Positions 8,496 through 17,774 of a stretch of DNA of 64,000 nucleotides are shown here, piece by piece. The translations under genes were made by a program, and so were the position numbers. Below the pieces are notes generated by a model, which was not told where the DNA came from, did not search any database, and worked only from the letters and a program-made list of their open reading frames with translations. The DNA is from Leptospiraceae bacterium (lineage in GTDB: Bacteria > Spirochaetota > Leptospiria > Leptospirales > Leptospiraceae), in NCBI GenBank assembly GCA_016711485.1, contig JADJSX010000024.1, positions 186,001 through 250,000 on the forward strand. Direction: 5' to 3'. Numbering within the stretch: position 1 is the stretch's first letter; every line of letters begins with the position of its first letter.

Positions 8496-11400
8496 ATGAA
8501 GGTACAATCAAACGACAAAGGATTAACTCAAAATGAGTTTTTATTTGATTCTATCAAAAAAAAACATACGCTCCGTCGTTATCTGACTTTGGGATTAATT
8601 GCGCTAACTATTCTTTTTTCATTAATTTGGATTGGAGTTGCTTCTTATTCAGAATTAATTACTCCCCCATTACATACTGTTTCTTCAATAAGATTATTTC
8701 AATTTGCCTCAACGCGAATAGACAAATTAAAAAGCAAAAAAATTCTAGAAAAATCAGAAACGGAGAGGATATATATCTGGCCGGAGGAAGGAATTGATTT
8801 TGTAGCTAACACTTCCAATTTTACGGAAGAAGTTTGGAAAATATTAATGAATAAATATCCGAACGATATTTTAAAGCTTTCCGAAGAAGAAAAAAAAATC
8901 TTAATTAATTATAGCCTGCCTACAATTGAAAAAGATATTCTTATAAAAATTTCCGAAAAGAATTTTATAAATCAAATCTTAATCGATAAATTAAACAATG
9001 AAAGTGAAGGTAAGTTGGAAACTTTGCTACCACTATACATTGGGTTTAATCGATATAAATGGTTAGGCTTTACAAAGATTCTATATTTTATTATTACTGA
9101 AGAGAAGAAAGATACTTACAAAATTTTCATGGCTTCTGTTTCTGATGCAGCAGATAAGACTTCGCTACTTGCTGCGATTTTTTTACCTATGAGCATACTT
9201 TTATTATCCGTTCTAACTCTATTTTTTGTAAACATTGGCAGTTATCAAAAGCAGCAAAGTTTATATAAAATTGAAAGTAGATTATTCTCTGCAAATTCTT
9301 TTTCAAAATTAGTTAGAATAGTAATCGAAGAATTTACCCTTCTAGGTTTAGATATATCTTCTATGTCAATTCAAGTTCTGCGCGACATTGGTTTTACATT
9401 ATATTCAATTGACCATAGAATAAAAAAAGCTGAAACAAAACTTGTTCTATATGAGGAAGACTCTATTTCATTTCAAAGATTTCACGAAGACAGACAAAAT
9501 ATTCCTGTTATTTACGAAAGTTTTAATACTAATAATAGCAAAGAAAATCAGTATAGTCTCACTGTCCCGATTATCGACGCGGATAAAAAAATTGCATTCG
9601 CTAACTTTAACTTCAAAGCTAAAGGATTGGGCTTTAATAAAATGTATTTTATTCAAAATGCATTTTCAGGAATACAAACAGCATTTACGAATATATTGGC
9701 ATCAATTGAAGAAGCTAAAATTCAAGATTGGAAAGAAATCAAACAGTGGTTCTTTGAAAGGAGAGAAGAAAGTCCTGACGTTTTATTCGACCTTATCAGT
9801 AAAAACCTGATTGGGGAAGATTTTTCTCATAAACTTCCGAATATTCCCAAGCTCGATTCTGTTTATTTGGAAGAAGAAAAGTGGATATGTTCTTTTGCGA
9901 ATGTTGAAAAGGACATTGGTATTGATATAAACGAATTTTCAGAGAGTGCTCGAAATAATTTATTACAAAACAATAAAACTACAATTGTATTTGTAAAGGA
10001 GTTCTGCAATATTTTTATTCCTCTAAGTATTCATGGAACTAATTTATTTATTTTTTTGAAAACTTTGCATGCAGACAAAGACTTAACTTTTTTTGCAATT
10101 GATTATCTTCAAATTATTTTTTATGAATATTCAAATCATATTAATAATTATTATGAAAGGATTCTAAAAGATAAAATCCATAACGAACTTATTTATGAGA
10201 GTACAGGTTTGCAAGAAGAAGTAAAGGAGATAATTGAAGTAACGGCAAATCAAATTTACAGTGGATGGGATTATTCTGTAACAATGCCGAAAGAAAAAAT
10301 TAATTCTGTAATAAAAAATAAAGTAAAAGAAGAAAAGAAATTCTTTGCCTATGGATTTGGTGCGGCAATTGAATTAGATTTAACTAGATCATCTGAATTG
10401 AAAAAAACCGTAAATCCTGCAATAATGTTTTCTTACGAACGCTCAATAGAAGATGCAAATAGTTTTTTACAAAATAAGCTCGAAGAAATTGAAAATAAAT
10501 TTGTGACTCGCAATCAAAGCGGTGGTGATGGTGATTCCTTTCAGTTTTTCTTTACTACGAAAAATTCTAGAGTCGGCATGGAAAAAAAATCCGAGATCAC
10601 ACCGAGTGAAAAGAGATATTATGAAGAAAAAATTCTAAATGCCCTTTTTCTAACAAATGCTGAATTTTATAGAAGAAGAATTCCTATGAAGTTAGGTTTT
10701 TTCCCGATCGACTCGAGCCAAGAAATGAATGTTTCATTAGAAAAAGGCAGCCTAAAAATAAATTCATATTTACAAGGATTAGTAGATTATTCAAGGTCAG
10801 TTAAATCCTATCGATTATCACTTGAAGGAAATGAGGTACCTTCGATTGAGCTAATATTCTCATCGGAGAATTCTCAAACGAAGATTGGACTCACACAGAT
10901 GCAAGTCTTTCAACCCTGGTCAATCAATATCCCTACTTATCTTTTGGACTTAGTGCCAATTGATATATTAGATAAATATAATATAGATAATTTTATGTTA
11001 AAAGATTCCACAAGTGAGTCGAGATCATCACCTCCTAAATATAGTGAATTATCCTTCAAAGGGTATTACAAAAGTTTATTTAGAATTTATCCTGAGCTAA
11101 CTAAAATCCCTCTGTCTTGGACAGTTCCATTAGCCGAATCAATTATTTTGAAATTATATGAATTCAGCAAATCTAGAAATGGAAATGTCTCTGAGATTCT
11201 CGAAGAATTTGTTAAAATTAAGAAAGTTTCTTTTAAGCAAAATATTTTTTCTATAGGAAAGTTTGATTTAATTCATTTTTTATCACGAGATATTCAATCG
11301 ATTAATGGTCAGGGGATTTATATGAGTTTAGAACAATTGAATCCTTTAAGTTTAAATTCAATAGAATTTATAGAACTCATGGAAATGATTATTGAAATTG

Positions 11401-11525
11401 ATTTACCTCATTTAAAAGAAGTTCATAAAAAAGCAGTCAAATTAATCCATTTACAGAATCGATTGCCTAATCTCTCAATTAATGAACTGGATTCGGAATT
11501 AGCAAATATGTCTGATTTTTTTTAA
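8496..11525 (+). CDS. Large two-TM membrane protein with long cytoplasmic region, function unknown
   Basis: A 1009-residue protein. One membrane segment lies at about residues 29 to 50 and another at about 224 to 247, bounding a roughly 170-residue extracytoplasmic region. The remaining 760 residues are predicted cytoplasmic and rich in Lys, Glu, Ile and Ser. The layout is that of a membrane sensor, but no HAMP, histidine kinase, GGDEF, EAL, cyclase, phosphatase or receptor hairpin motif can be seen. A stretch near residues 250 to 400 could be a GAF-like fold (inference). Transcribed alone; a weak GAGAAAATAAA precedes the ATG. It may be a lineage-specific Leptospiraceae protein. Confidence 0.7.
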   Translation: MKVQSNDKGLTQNEFLFDSIKKKHTLRRYLTLGLIALTILFSLIWIGVASYSELITPPLHTVSSIRLFQFASTRIDKLKSKKILEKSETERIYIWPEEGIDFVANTSNFTEEVWKILMNKYPNDILKLSEEEKKILINYSLPTIEKDILIKISEKNFINQILIDKLNNESEGKLETLLPLYIGFNRYKWLGFTKILYFIITEEKKDTYKIFMASVSDAADKTSLLAAIFLPMSILLLSVLTLFFVNIGSYQKQQSLYKIESRLFSANSFSKLVRIVIEEFTLLGLDISSMSIQVLRDIGFTLYSIDHRIKKAETKLVLYEEDSISFQRFHEDRQNIPVIYESFNTNNSKENQYSLTVPIIDADKKIAFANFNFKAKGLGFNKMYFIQNAFSGIQTAFTNILASIEEAKIQDWKEIKQWFFERREESPDVLFDLISKNLIGEDFSHKLPNIPKLDSVYLEEEKWICSFANVEKDIGIDINEFSESARNNLLQNNKTTIVFVKEFCNIFIPLSIHGTNLFIFLKTLHADKDLTFFAIDYLQIIFYEYSNHINNYYERILKDKIHNELIYESTGLQEEVKEIIEVTANQIYSGWDYSVTMPKEKINSVIKNKVKEEKKFFAYGFGAAIELDLTRSSELKKTVNPAIMFSYERSIEDANSFLQNKLEEIENKFVTRNQSGGDGDSFQFFFTTKNSRVGMEKKSEITPSEKRYYEEKILNALFLTNAEFYRRRIPMKLGFFPIDSSQEMNVSLEKGSLKINSYLQGLVDYSRSVKSYRLSLEGNEVPSIELIFSSENSQTKIGLTQMQVFQPWSINIPTYLLDLVPIDILDKYNIDNFMLKDSTSESRSSPPKYSELSFKGYYKSLFRIYPELTKIPLSWTVPLAESIILKLYEFSKSRNGNVSEILEEFVKIKKVSFKQNIFSIGKFDLIHFLSRDIQSINGQGIYMSLEQLNPLSLNSIEFIELMEMIIEIDLPHLKEVHKKAVKLIHLQNRLPNLSINELDSELANMSDFF

Positions 11526-11632
11526 ATTCAAAGGAAAAACTTACCTACATCTAGAACATCAAGTATGAGTGAAATCCCGATGATGATAAAATAGATATCC
11601 AAGTATATTTTAAAAGCTCCTTCTGTTTCTTT

Positions 11633-12277
11633 TTATTTTCCATTTAACCAGAGATTCTTTTCATAAACTTGGTTCATCGACTTGTGATTGAATTTTAAAT
11701 GAAATCCAATCTTTAATAGTTGGTTAAGCAGACTTTGCCGCCAAATTCCATTTTGTCGAAAACGAATCGCAGATGTGCAACTAACGTAAGGAAGTAAAAC
11801 CGGTTTAGTAAAAGTTTGCAAATAATAACTCAAAATTGTATCTTCAAAAATTTCAACATTTGGTAGATTTTGTTTCCACACTCGCCGATCAAAAAAAATA
11901 CAATGATCCAAATAGAATATTCCTTTTCGTTTGCCTCGGATTTGATTAGAATACCAAGAAGTAAACTTTAATAAAAAATGATCCGTATCAAACTTATGAG
12001 TAAATCCACCCCAGAATAAGTTACGATTTTGTTCTTTGCTTAAATTGATTAAAAATTGAATTCCCTCTGCTTCAACAAAACTACGGGGATGATGAAATAA
12101 AACTATCTCCCCTTTTGATTTTTGAAATCCAATATTCAATCTTTCTGCACGAGTTTTTCCTTCCGACTTACTAACAAATATAATTTCTAAATCCTCACTT
12201 GCGGCTAATGCTTGTAAGGTTTTAGGAAATAACGAATTGGGTTCATTTTCATCTGTGGGTATAATTATACTTAGCAT
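11633..12277 (-). CDS. Family 2-type glycosyltransferase, arsenosugar-associated (TIGR04283-like)
   Basis: A 214-residue GT-A fold protein: LSIIIPTDEN at the N terminus, EIIFVSKSEGKTRAERLNIG (the RAxxLN loop), GEIVLFHHPRS near the metal-binding position, and a late FEDTILSYYL. The small size and the RAxxLN pattern match the transferases that accompany ArsM and ArsS. The canonical DxD is replaced by HHP, as in several members of this group. It is the last gene of the leftward arsenosugar operon, 25 bases after arsM, and would attach the ribose-bearing arsenical to an aglycone. The pathway role is an inference from context. Confidence 0.72.
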   Translation of the reverse strand: MLSIIIPTDENEPNSLFPKTLQALAASEDLEIIFVSKSEGKTRAERLNIGFQKSKGEIVLFHHPRSFVEAEGIQFLINLSKEQNRNLFWGGFTHKFDTDHFLLKFTSWYSNQIRGKRKGIFYLDHCIFFDRRVWKQNLPNVEIFEDTILSYYLQTFTKPVLLPYVSCTSAIRFRQNGIWRQSLLNQLLKIGFHLKFNHKSMNQVYEKNLWLNGK

Positions 12278-12301
12278 TTTCGAAAAATAAGTATAAACTT
12301 T

Positions 12302-13351
12302 TTAACAACAAACCGAAACATTTGATGACGTAACTGTCGGACTTGCGGGAGCACAATCAAACAATCCATAATGAATACTTTTATCCCCTAGGATTTCAAA
12401 GTGTTCGTTGTATCTGGTTTCTTCTAACATCATTGTTGTATTTCCACAAACAGAAACGATTTTTCCCTTTTCAAAAGTATGGTGGTCATCTAATACAAAT
12501 GCGTTTTCCGAATTTTTAATTGTCCCTAAATAACGAACAGCTTGTCCAAAATCTTCACAACGATCTTCCAAATCCAATTTGAAAGCACGAACTGTTATGG
12601 AGTTAAACTCAATTAGCCCCACTTTCTCTTCTAATTCTCTATTTTGTAAATTGATTTTAGAATTTGTCATCACACGAAAGTCTTTACAGCCCACATTGTA
12701 CAAAAGTCTACGAAAGTCTTCTGTATATAAAGCTCCCCCTAAACATTCTCCTAATAATATTGGATCATTCTTTAGAATTTCAGGCAATCTACGAGAAGAA
12801 AATACATCGGAAAAATACAATTCTCCTCCTGGTTTTAGAACACGAAATATTTCAGAGAATACTTTTTCTTTATCTGGTGAAAGATTGATTACGCAATTAG
12901 AAACAACAATGTCAACTGACGCATCTTGGATACCAAGAGATTTTAGATCTTCCATAAATCCATTTAGGAATTGAACATTTGTTTTTTTGTATCCAAATTT
13001 TTCTGTGTGGTAATTGACATGTTTGTTCGCAATTTCTATTTGCTCTTCTGTCATATCAATTCCAATTACTTTACCTGCCCCCCCGACTAACTTTGATAAA
13101 ATAAAACAATCTCTACCTGAGCCACTTCCCAAATCCAAAATTGTTTTTCCTTCTAAATCAAATGGGATAGGTGAACCACACCCATAGAATTTATCTTTTA
13201 CTTCTTCGTGGACTTCTTTTAAAATATCCACAAGATATTTTGACATACTATCTGTAGTGCAACACGCGTTAGTCAGTAGATCCTTGTTTGACTTTAATGT
13301 TTTTCCGTAATACTCTTTTACTGTTTCTAGTCCTAAAATAACTTGTTCCAA
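12302..13351 (-). CDS. arsM: Arsenite methyltransferase
   Basis: Transfers methyl groups from SAM to trivalent arsenic. The 349-residue protein has the SAM-binding motif DLGSGSGRDCF near residue 71, GKVIGIDMTEEQ, NVQFLNG and SNCVINL. Arsenic-binding cysteines are in the expected places: a Cys-Cys pair at residues 30 and 31, Cys in FYGCGSP, Cys in RDCF and Cys in SNCVIN. The C terminus ends with a further Cys pair (SVCC), typical of ArsM proteins. It is 19 bases downstream of arsS. In this setting dimethylarsenite would be handed to ArsS rather than being volatilised. Confidence 0.9.
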   Translation of the reverse strand: MEQVILGLETVKEYYGKTLKSNKDLLTNACCTTDSMSKYLVDILKEVHEEVKDKFYGCGSPIPFDLEGKTILDLGSGSGRDCFILSKLVGGAGKVIGIDMTEEQIEIANKHVNYHTEKFGYKKTNVQFLNGFMEDLKSLGIQDASVDIVVSNCVINLSPDKEKVFSEIFRVLKPGGELYFSDVFSSRRLPEILKNDPILLGECLGGALYTEDFRRLLYNVGCKDFRVMTNSKINLQNRELEEKVGLIEFNSITVRAFKLDLEDRCEDFGQAVRYLGTIKNSENAFVLDDHHTFEKGKIVSVCGNTTMMLEETRYNEHFEILGDKSIHYGLFDCAPASPTVTSSNVSVCC

Positions 13352-13370
13352 AATTTTCTCCTAAATTAAT

Positions 13371-14366
13371 TTAACCCATCGGCGCGTTTGCTACCGCAGG
13401 TTCTAGTTGAATCGCACCACCACAAGAACTTCCCGACCCAGCAGTACATCCAAAACAATGATCTTCAATCGAAATTTCTCTTCCTGCTAATTTTTCTAAA
13501 TCGAAATCATCTAAATGTTGTGGTAATTCATTTTTCAATTTCAAATTTATCATCTGGTTAAAGTCACAGTCGTATAAAAAACCATCATAACTGATAGAGA
13601 GTGTATTCACGCACATAACGTTTCTCGCCGCGGCAGGATTAAAAGCATTCACTAATTCTTCCATATACGATTCATAGTTTCCTGAACTTTTTAGAAAATT
13701 CAAATATCTACCAATTGGCATATTGGTAATGCAGTAAAGTGAATTGAATTGAATTCCATATTCATTCTGTAAAACTTTTTTGTATTCTTGTTCTAATACA
13801 ATTTGGTTTCCAGGTAAATAAGCTCCTACTGGATTATGAACTAGGTGCAGTTTTAATTCTGGATTTATTCCGTATCCTAAATTGTTTAATATACGGATAA
13901 TATTTATTAGCCCGTCATATACTCCATTTCCTCTTTGTTTATCTGTTCTGTCTTTTTGAATATGAGGAAAAGAAGCGATTAGAGTAATTTTATTTTTCGT
14001 TAGTAGTTCGACCATGTCGGAATATTCATTTTCTAAAAGCACAACTAAGTTACTTCTTACTAAAACTTCTTTTTGTCGTTTACCAAGTTCAGATATGAAC
14101 CAACGAAAGTGAGGGTTCACTTCAGGAGTTCCACCCGTCAAATCAATCGTTTTAAAATTATGTTTATCAATTAATTTTAAACACTTTTCTAAGGTTTCGC
14201 GATTCATAATTTCTTTGCGATTTGGACCAGCTTCTACATGGCAGTGTTTACAGGCAAGATTACACATCTTGCCCATATTAATTTGAAAGATTTCAATCTC
14301 CCTTGCTCTTAGAGAAATGGAATGTTTTTCTAGAATAGATTCAAAACTTGGAGTTTGCAAAATCAC
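13371..14366 (-). CDS. arsS: Arsenosugar biosynthesis radical SAM protein
   Basis: A 331-residue radical SAM enzyme with the cluster motif CNLACKHC near residue 35, LTGGTPEVNP for SAM binding, and the C-terminal DHCFGCTAGSGSSCGGA motif that defines ArsS and supplies auxiliary Cys ligands. ArsS adds the 5'-deoxyadenosyl group to dimethylarsenic to give a nucleoside-like arsenical that becomes an arsenosugar. Its 5' end overlaps the peroxidase-like gene by four bases and arsM follows at 19 bases, so the order is peroxidase-like, arsS, arsM, glycosyltransferase. No ArsR-type regulator or arsB pump is visible nearby. Confidence 0.92.
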   Translation of the reverse strand: MILQTPSFESILEKHSISLRAREIEIFQINMGKMCNLACKHCHVEAGPNRKEIMNRETLEKCLKLIDKHNFKTIDLTGGTPEVNPHFRWFISELGKRQKEVLVRSNLVVLLENEYSDMVELLTKNKITLIASFPHIQKDRTDKQRGNGVYDGLINIIRILNNLGYGINPELKLHLVHNPVGAYLPGNQIVLEQEYKKVLQNEYGIQFNSLYCITNMPIGRYLNFLKSSGNYESYMEELVNAFNPAAARNVMCVNTLSISYDGFLYDCDFNQMINLKLKNELPQHLDDFDLEKLAGREISIEDHCFGCTAGSGSSCGGAIQLEPAVANAPMG

Positions 14367-14695
14367 ATCTCCTTCTTGTTTATAATACTTCTCATTTGGG
14401 TAGAATGTGCTAAAGTGATTCCAGCCATCATGGATGCACCAACATGCACCGCTTCCATCATTTCCTCTTTAGTGATTCCAATCGACAAACATTTGTTCGT
14501 GTAAGCATCAATGCAATAGGGGCATTTTTCAACGACAGAAACAGTAAGTGCAATAAGAGACTTTTCTCTTTCGCTTAACTTTCCTGCCGAAGTTGATTTT
14601 CCGTAATAATCAAAAAAAAGTTTTCCTTCTTCCGGTGCATATTCACCAATGTTCGGAAAATCCTTTAATCCATCTGTATCAAAATAATGAGCCAT
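14363..14695 (-). CDS. Carboxymuconolactone-decarboxylase-like, arsenosugar-associated peroxidase-like protein
   Basis: A 110-residue AhpD/CMD-fold protein with the redox motif CPYCIDAYTN (C-x-x-C followed by a helix) and the following SIGITKEEMMEAVHVGASMMAG. Members next to arsS are classed as arsenosugar biosynthesis-associated peroxidase-like proteins. It is the first gene of the leftward operon, with ACTCAC then TTTTT-rich sequence upstream, and GGAGTGAGTT just before the ATG as a good Shine-Dalgarno. A plausible job is redox handling of thiol-bound arsenic. Confident in family, moderate in pathway role. Confidence 0.85.
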   Translation of the reverse strand: MAHYFDTDGLKDFPNIGEYAPEEGKLFFDYYGKSTSAGKLSEREKSLIALTVSVVEKCPYCIDAYTNKCLSIGITKEEMMEAVHVGASMMAGITLAHSTQMRSIINKKEM

Positions 14696-14818
14696 AACTC
14701 ACTCCTTTTTTATTTAAAAATTTTAATTATCTAATAATAATTATATAGGAAAGGAAATTATCCCATAATTTCCTTTTTAAAACTGTCTGAATATCATCAA
14801 ACAAATTTCTTTTTGATT

Positions 14819-15013
14819 TTACCTTTCATTTAAATTCAAATCGTAATTGGTGTATTTAATCTTTGCGTTAATCAAAAAAGCTATCTTCTGTTCTTTAGAA
14901 AATACAATTTTTTTTCCAATTAATTTTGCAAATTGAGATACGCGCCACAAATACCCGCAGGTATAAGCATCCTTTGCTTCCACAACAGATCCAATTTTAT
15001 ACTTTGTAATCAT
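14819..15013 (-). pseudogene. Fragment of an HD-GYP/HD domain protein
   Basis: A 64-residue frame with KDAYTCGYLWRVSQFAKLIG, the first helix pattern of an HD-GYP phosphodiesterase (normally D-x-Y-T-x-G-H-x-x-R-V). The His that follows Gly in active enzymes is Tyr here, and the frame ends after about 60 residues, before the HD pair and the GYP motif. It is therefore a remnant. Codon use and base content match its neighbours, so the decay is probably local and not recent. Confidence 0.55.
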
Positions 15014-15076
15014 AAAAACATTCCTTTTTTAAATGTTTTATCAAAATTTCCAGCTTTTGAAAAAGAGTCAATTTAT

Positions 15077-15110
15077 TTATAACCGTTATTTTTTATATTA
15101 ACGGTTATAA
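15077..15110. terminator. 12-bp inverted repeat, possible hairpin
   Basis: Arms TTATAACCGTTA (15077 to 15088) and TAACGGTTATAA (15099 to 15110) are perfect inverted repeats around a 10-base AT loop. It sits between the HD-GYP fragment and repeat copy A. The stem is AT-rich and has no U-run of its own, so a regulatory palindrome is as likely as a terminator. Confidence 0.4.
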
Positions 15111-15114
15111 TAAA

Positions 15115-15252
15115 TTAATAACTCACCTTACGCAAGGTGAGTCCTGCGTCCACGGGAGGTTTGCACCTAGCGGTGGGCTCGCTGCCGCGGGCTATTGAAT
15201 TTATTAATTCATTAGCATTTTCTAATATTCTTAATTTATCTTCAAACTTCAT
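15115..15252 (-). CDS. Small repeat-encoded peptide (LRILENANELIN type)
   Basis: A 45-codon frame inside repeat copy A. It has an AAGGAAAATT Shine-Dalgarno-like stretch before the ATG at 15252. The N-terminal part LRILENANELIN is shared, with frame kept, by the copies at 17.9 kb and 48.4 kb; the differences in length ahead of it are multiples of three. The C-terminal half is unlike the other copies. It may be a real micro-protein carried by the repeat, or a by-product of its sequence. No function known. Confidence 0.35.
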   Translation of the reverse strand: MKFEDKLRILENANELINSIARGSEPTARCKPPVDAGLTLRKVSY

Positions 15253-15283
15253 AATTTTCCTTTTTTGCGTAACGTCAGTTAAT
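15119..15283 (-). repeat. Inverted-end repeat, copy A (carries a small ORF)
   Basis: Read on the minus strand this begins AACTGACGTTACGCAA and ends TTGCGTAAGGTGAGTT, which are inverted ends of 16 bases with two mismatches. Internal blocks are shared with copies B (17853) and C (48362): a TTACG... AT-rich lead, GGAAAATTATGAAG, and AGAATATTAGAAAA followed by GCTAATGAATTAAT. The unit is about 165 bp. Size, inverted ends and dispersed copies fit a MITE-like element. Confidence 0.65.
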
Positions 15284-15427
15284 AAGAATATTAGCAACAC
15301 TTAATCTCTTTAATGGAACTAGTATACCAAACGTAACAAATACCTTGAGGGTTTGGTTTTACTCCATCAACAATTCCTTATCACAATTCTATCAATACAA
15401 AAAACTAGAGAGACCAAATGAACTAAA

Positions 15428-17032
15428 CTACTTATGAATTTTAGAAATAGAACTAACTTGTTTTTTATAAGAAAAATGTGTTTTTAATATACCAAATAAT
15501 TCTTTCCAAGAGGTTAATGAATAACCACTCTTATAGTTTAAGTATCCAATCTGAAATAAGATTTTCCACTGTCGAAATAAATAAGAGTAAGACTCAAAAA
15601 TACTAAATTCAGGATCGTATAAATTCGTTGACTCACTCATGGCTCCATTGAGTTCTATAATTTTAAAATCTAAACCTTTTTTTAGAAGTTCTTTATCAGA
15701 GTATCGTATATCGTATCTTCCAAAGAAAAATCCTTTAAAATGTTTGGAAATTTCATCTATTTTGTTTTCTAATTCGTCAGTGATGAGATCACTTCCATCC
15801 TTAAACATACAACCCTGGCTGTGATTGCCTGCAAAGCCCAACTTTACTTCCTGGTTTTTTTCGGGGATTAACTCCAAAATATCTGAATTAATTTCTAAAT
15901 GAGTATTCACTTGAAATTTAAACCTTTTGTGGGTTAATAAAAGTAACCTCACTGTCTGAATGCCATCTCCAATTAATTTTGGAAATACTTTATCTGTAAC
16001 TGAAAATATTTTTCCTTTTTCTGTATTTGGAAATCTATAATAAAATATTCCTGCTTCAAATGGGCCTGGATGAAATTCTTGAAGGATATAGTGAGTATTA
16101 GAATTTTCTAATATACCTAAAAGAGAGTTCAGGCTGTAGACTAAACTAACACCTGCTCCTCTCTCTCCTACATCCGGTTTTAGAATTAGAGGAAAATCTA
16201 TATTTAACTCACTAAGAATATTTTTAACATACTGTGATGAGATAACTGCGTCAGGAGGAATTATAAAAAACTTCGCAATGGATTGTTCAGGTAGTTTACT
16301 TAAAATTTCCGATTTAGATTCCCCTGCAATACCACTACTTGGAATTGCGGGATTAGAAACAGTAAAATATCTCAGTCCTCGATACCTGATTCCTAAATAC
16401 AATACATAAAAAATAAGAGGAATATAAAATATAGTCGGAGCCCAAAACTCTAATAAAAATAATTTGTGAATAGATGTAAATAATTTCATTCGACTCTCTT
16501 TAATAATCATTGTAAAACTAATTTTATAAATAATATAAAATGAAATCGCTAAGAATAAAATAGAAAGATTAGAAATTTTATTATTATAAAAATTCAATAC
16601 TGTATCACTATACAAATATGCCAGACCTATAAGCAGTGGTGTCCAAACAATACAAGCAATGAAGCTGTAAAAAGGAAACTTCCATAGGTATTTGCCTGTA
16701 GCCCCTGCAATTAAATAAACTGGAAGTCTTGTTCCTGGCATAAATCTACTAATAAATATTACTTTCACAAAATGTTTATCTAAGTCATTTTCATATTTTC
16801 TAAATAATTTATATTCAAATATATTCTTAAATTTATTTAAAGATTTTAATCCTTTATGAAAAAAGAAACCTAGATAAAAAAGAATCAAATCTCCCAAGTA
16901 AATTCCCATCGTACAGGCAAATACTGCTAAACCGGCAGATATTTTACTTTCTTTAATTAATATTCCTGTAGTTATACAAGTTAAATCTTCGGACAAAAAA
17001 GTAGCGAATGTTATTGTCAAAAATTCTGTCAT
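15428..17032 (-). CDS. VTT/DedA-family membrane domain fused to ATP-grasp ligase domain
   Basis: A 534-residue two-part protein. Residues 1 to about 185 are a VTT (SNARE-associated, DedA) domain with several membrane segments and the signature SRFMPGTRLPVYLIAGATG. Another pair of membrane segments follows. Residues 225 to about 500 form an ATP-grasp domain: PLILKPDVGERGAGV (phosphate loop), YILQEFHPGPFEAGI, GRYDIRY and KIIELNGAMSES (metal-binding Glu and Asn). DedA proteins handle polyprenyl or phospholipid carriers. The fusion suggests ligation of an amino acid or similar group to a lipid-linked or exported substrate; this is inference. Stands alone. Confidence 0.8.
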   Translation of the reverse strand: MTEFLTITFATFLSEDLTCITTGILIKESKISAGLAVFACTMGIYLGDLILFYLGFFFHKGLKSLNKFKNIFEYKLFRKYENDLDKHFVKVIFISRFMPGTRLPVYLIAGATGKYLWKFPFYSFIACIVWTPLLIGLAYLYSDTVLNFYNNKISNLSILFLAISFYIIYKISFTMIIKESRMKLFTSIHKLFLLEFWAPTIFYIPLIFYVLYLGIRYRGLRYFTVSNPAIPSSGIAGESKSEILSKLPEQSIAKFFIIPPDAVISSQYVKNILSELNIDFPLILKPDVGERGAGVSLVYSLNSLLGILENSNTHYILQEFHPGPFEAGIFYYRFPNTEKGKIFSVTDKVFPKLIGDGIQTVRLLLLTHKRFKFQVNTHLEINSDILELIPEKNQEVKLGFAGNHSQGCMFKDGSDLITDELENKIDEISKHFKGFFFGRYDIRYSDKELLKKGLDFKIIELNGAMSESTNLYDPEFSIFESYSYLFRQWKILFQIGYLNYKSGYSLTSWKELFGILKTHFSYKKQVSSISKIHK

Positions 17033-17059
17033 TTATATTTGATTACAAAATTTTCTATT

Positions 17060-17686
17060 TTATTTCTTTCTACTTCTATCTAAAAATGCTCTTGCTTTTG
17101 CGTTATTGCCGCATAACTCCATGGAGCACCACTTACGATTTTTTTTAGGGGAGATATCGTGAAAGTAAATTCCACAATCTGGATTGGCACATTTCCGAAT
17201 CATTTTGTCGGACTCGGTGAGCATTGTTGAAAGGGAAAAGGCTATGGGAACTAAAAGTTTATCTGGGTTTTGTCTAGAATATTCATATTCTAACTGGTAA
17301 CTTTTTTCGCTTCCCTTTAATACATAGTATCCCTCATAATTTTTTAAAATTTCATTTGTTTCTTTGATGTATCTTGGCGGCAAATTGGAATTTGTCTCAA
17401 TAGAGTGCAAAATAGAACGAATAGTGGAACGAAAAGACAATGATTTATTAAATAGAGTTGTAAATACATTACTTTCCTTTGCTGCTAACTTTTGTATGTT
17501 TTGTGATTCGTTTCTATCTAGAACTCCAGTGATTTCATAAAAAAAAAGCCAATCAGTAAGCGAATTGATTTTTCCAGATTCATTAGTCGGACAAATGGAA
17601 GTATTCGCAAAATCTATACAAAGTCGATTTCCCAAAAGCATAAATGGGTAAAGCGTATTATTTGTGAAAGTGTCAACAAGTTTCAT
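17060..17686 (-). CDS. CGNR zinc-finger transcription regulator (ABATE domain)
   Basis: The N-terminal part holds LLGNRLCIDFANT, the start pattern of the ABATE stress-related domain; the C-terminal part has the CGNR zinc finger, CANPDCGIYFHD and WCSMELCGNNAKARAF, where CGNN replaces CGNR. Such proteins bind DNA and a small ligand. I start it at the ATG at 17686, which places the family motif near residue 17; an upstream start at 17731 would add 15 hydrophobic residues unlike the family. A 21-bp inverted repeat at 17775 lies upstream, and could be its operator. Target genes unknown. Confidence 0.8.
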   Translation of the reverse strand: MKLVDTFTNNTLYPFMLLGNRLCIDFANTSICPTNESGKINSLTDWLFFYEITGVLDRNESQNIQKLAAKESNVFTTLFNKSLSFRSTIRSILHSIETNSNLPPRYIKETNEILKNYEGYYVLKGSEKSYQLEYEYSRQNPDKLLVPIAFSLSTMLTESDKMIRKCANPDCGIYFHDISPKKNRKWCSMELCGNNAKARAFLDRSRKK

Positions 17687-17774
17687 AAGAATGATTCTAA
17701 ATAAGAACTCAAAAAGTAGAGTGTCAACCAAAAAAATAGGAACCGATATAATATAAAATTTTCTTTATGAAACT

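Noticed and set aside
8316..8507. Leftward 63-residue frame crossing the start of the 8496 gene
   Set aside because: Its end overlaps the strong rightward gene and composition is not protein-like.
12579..12974. Rightward 131-residue frame inside arsM
   Set aside because: Antisense to the SAM-binding domain; no ribosome site or motif.
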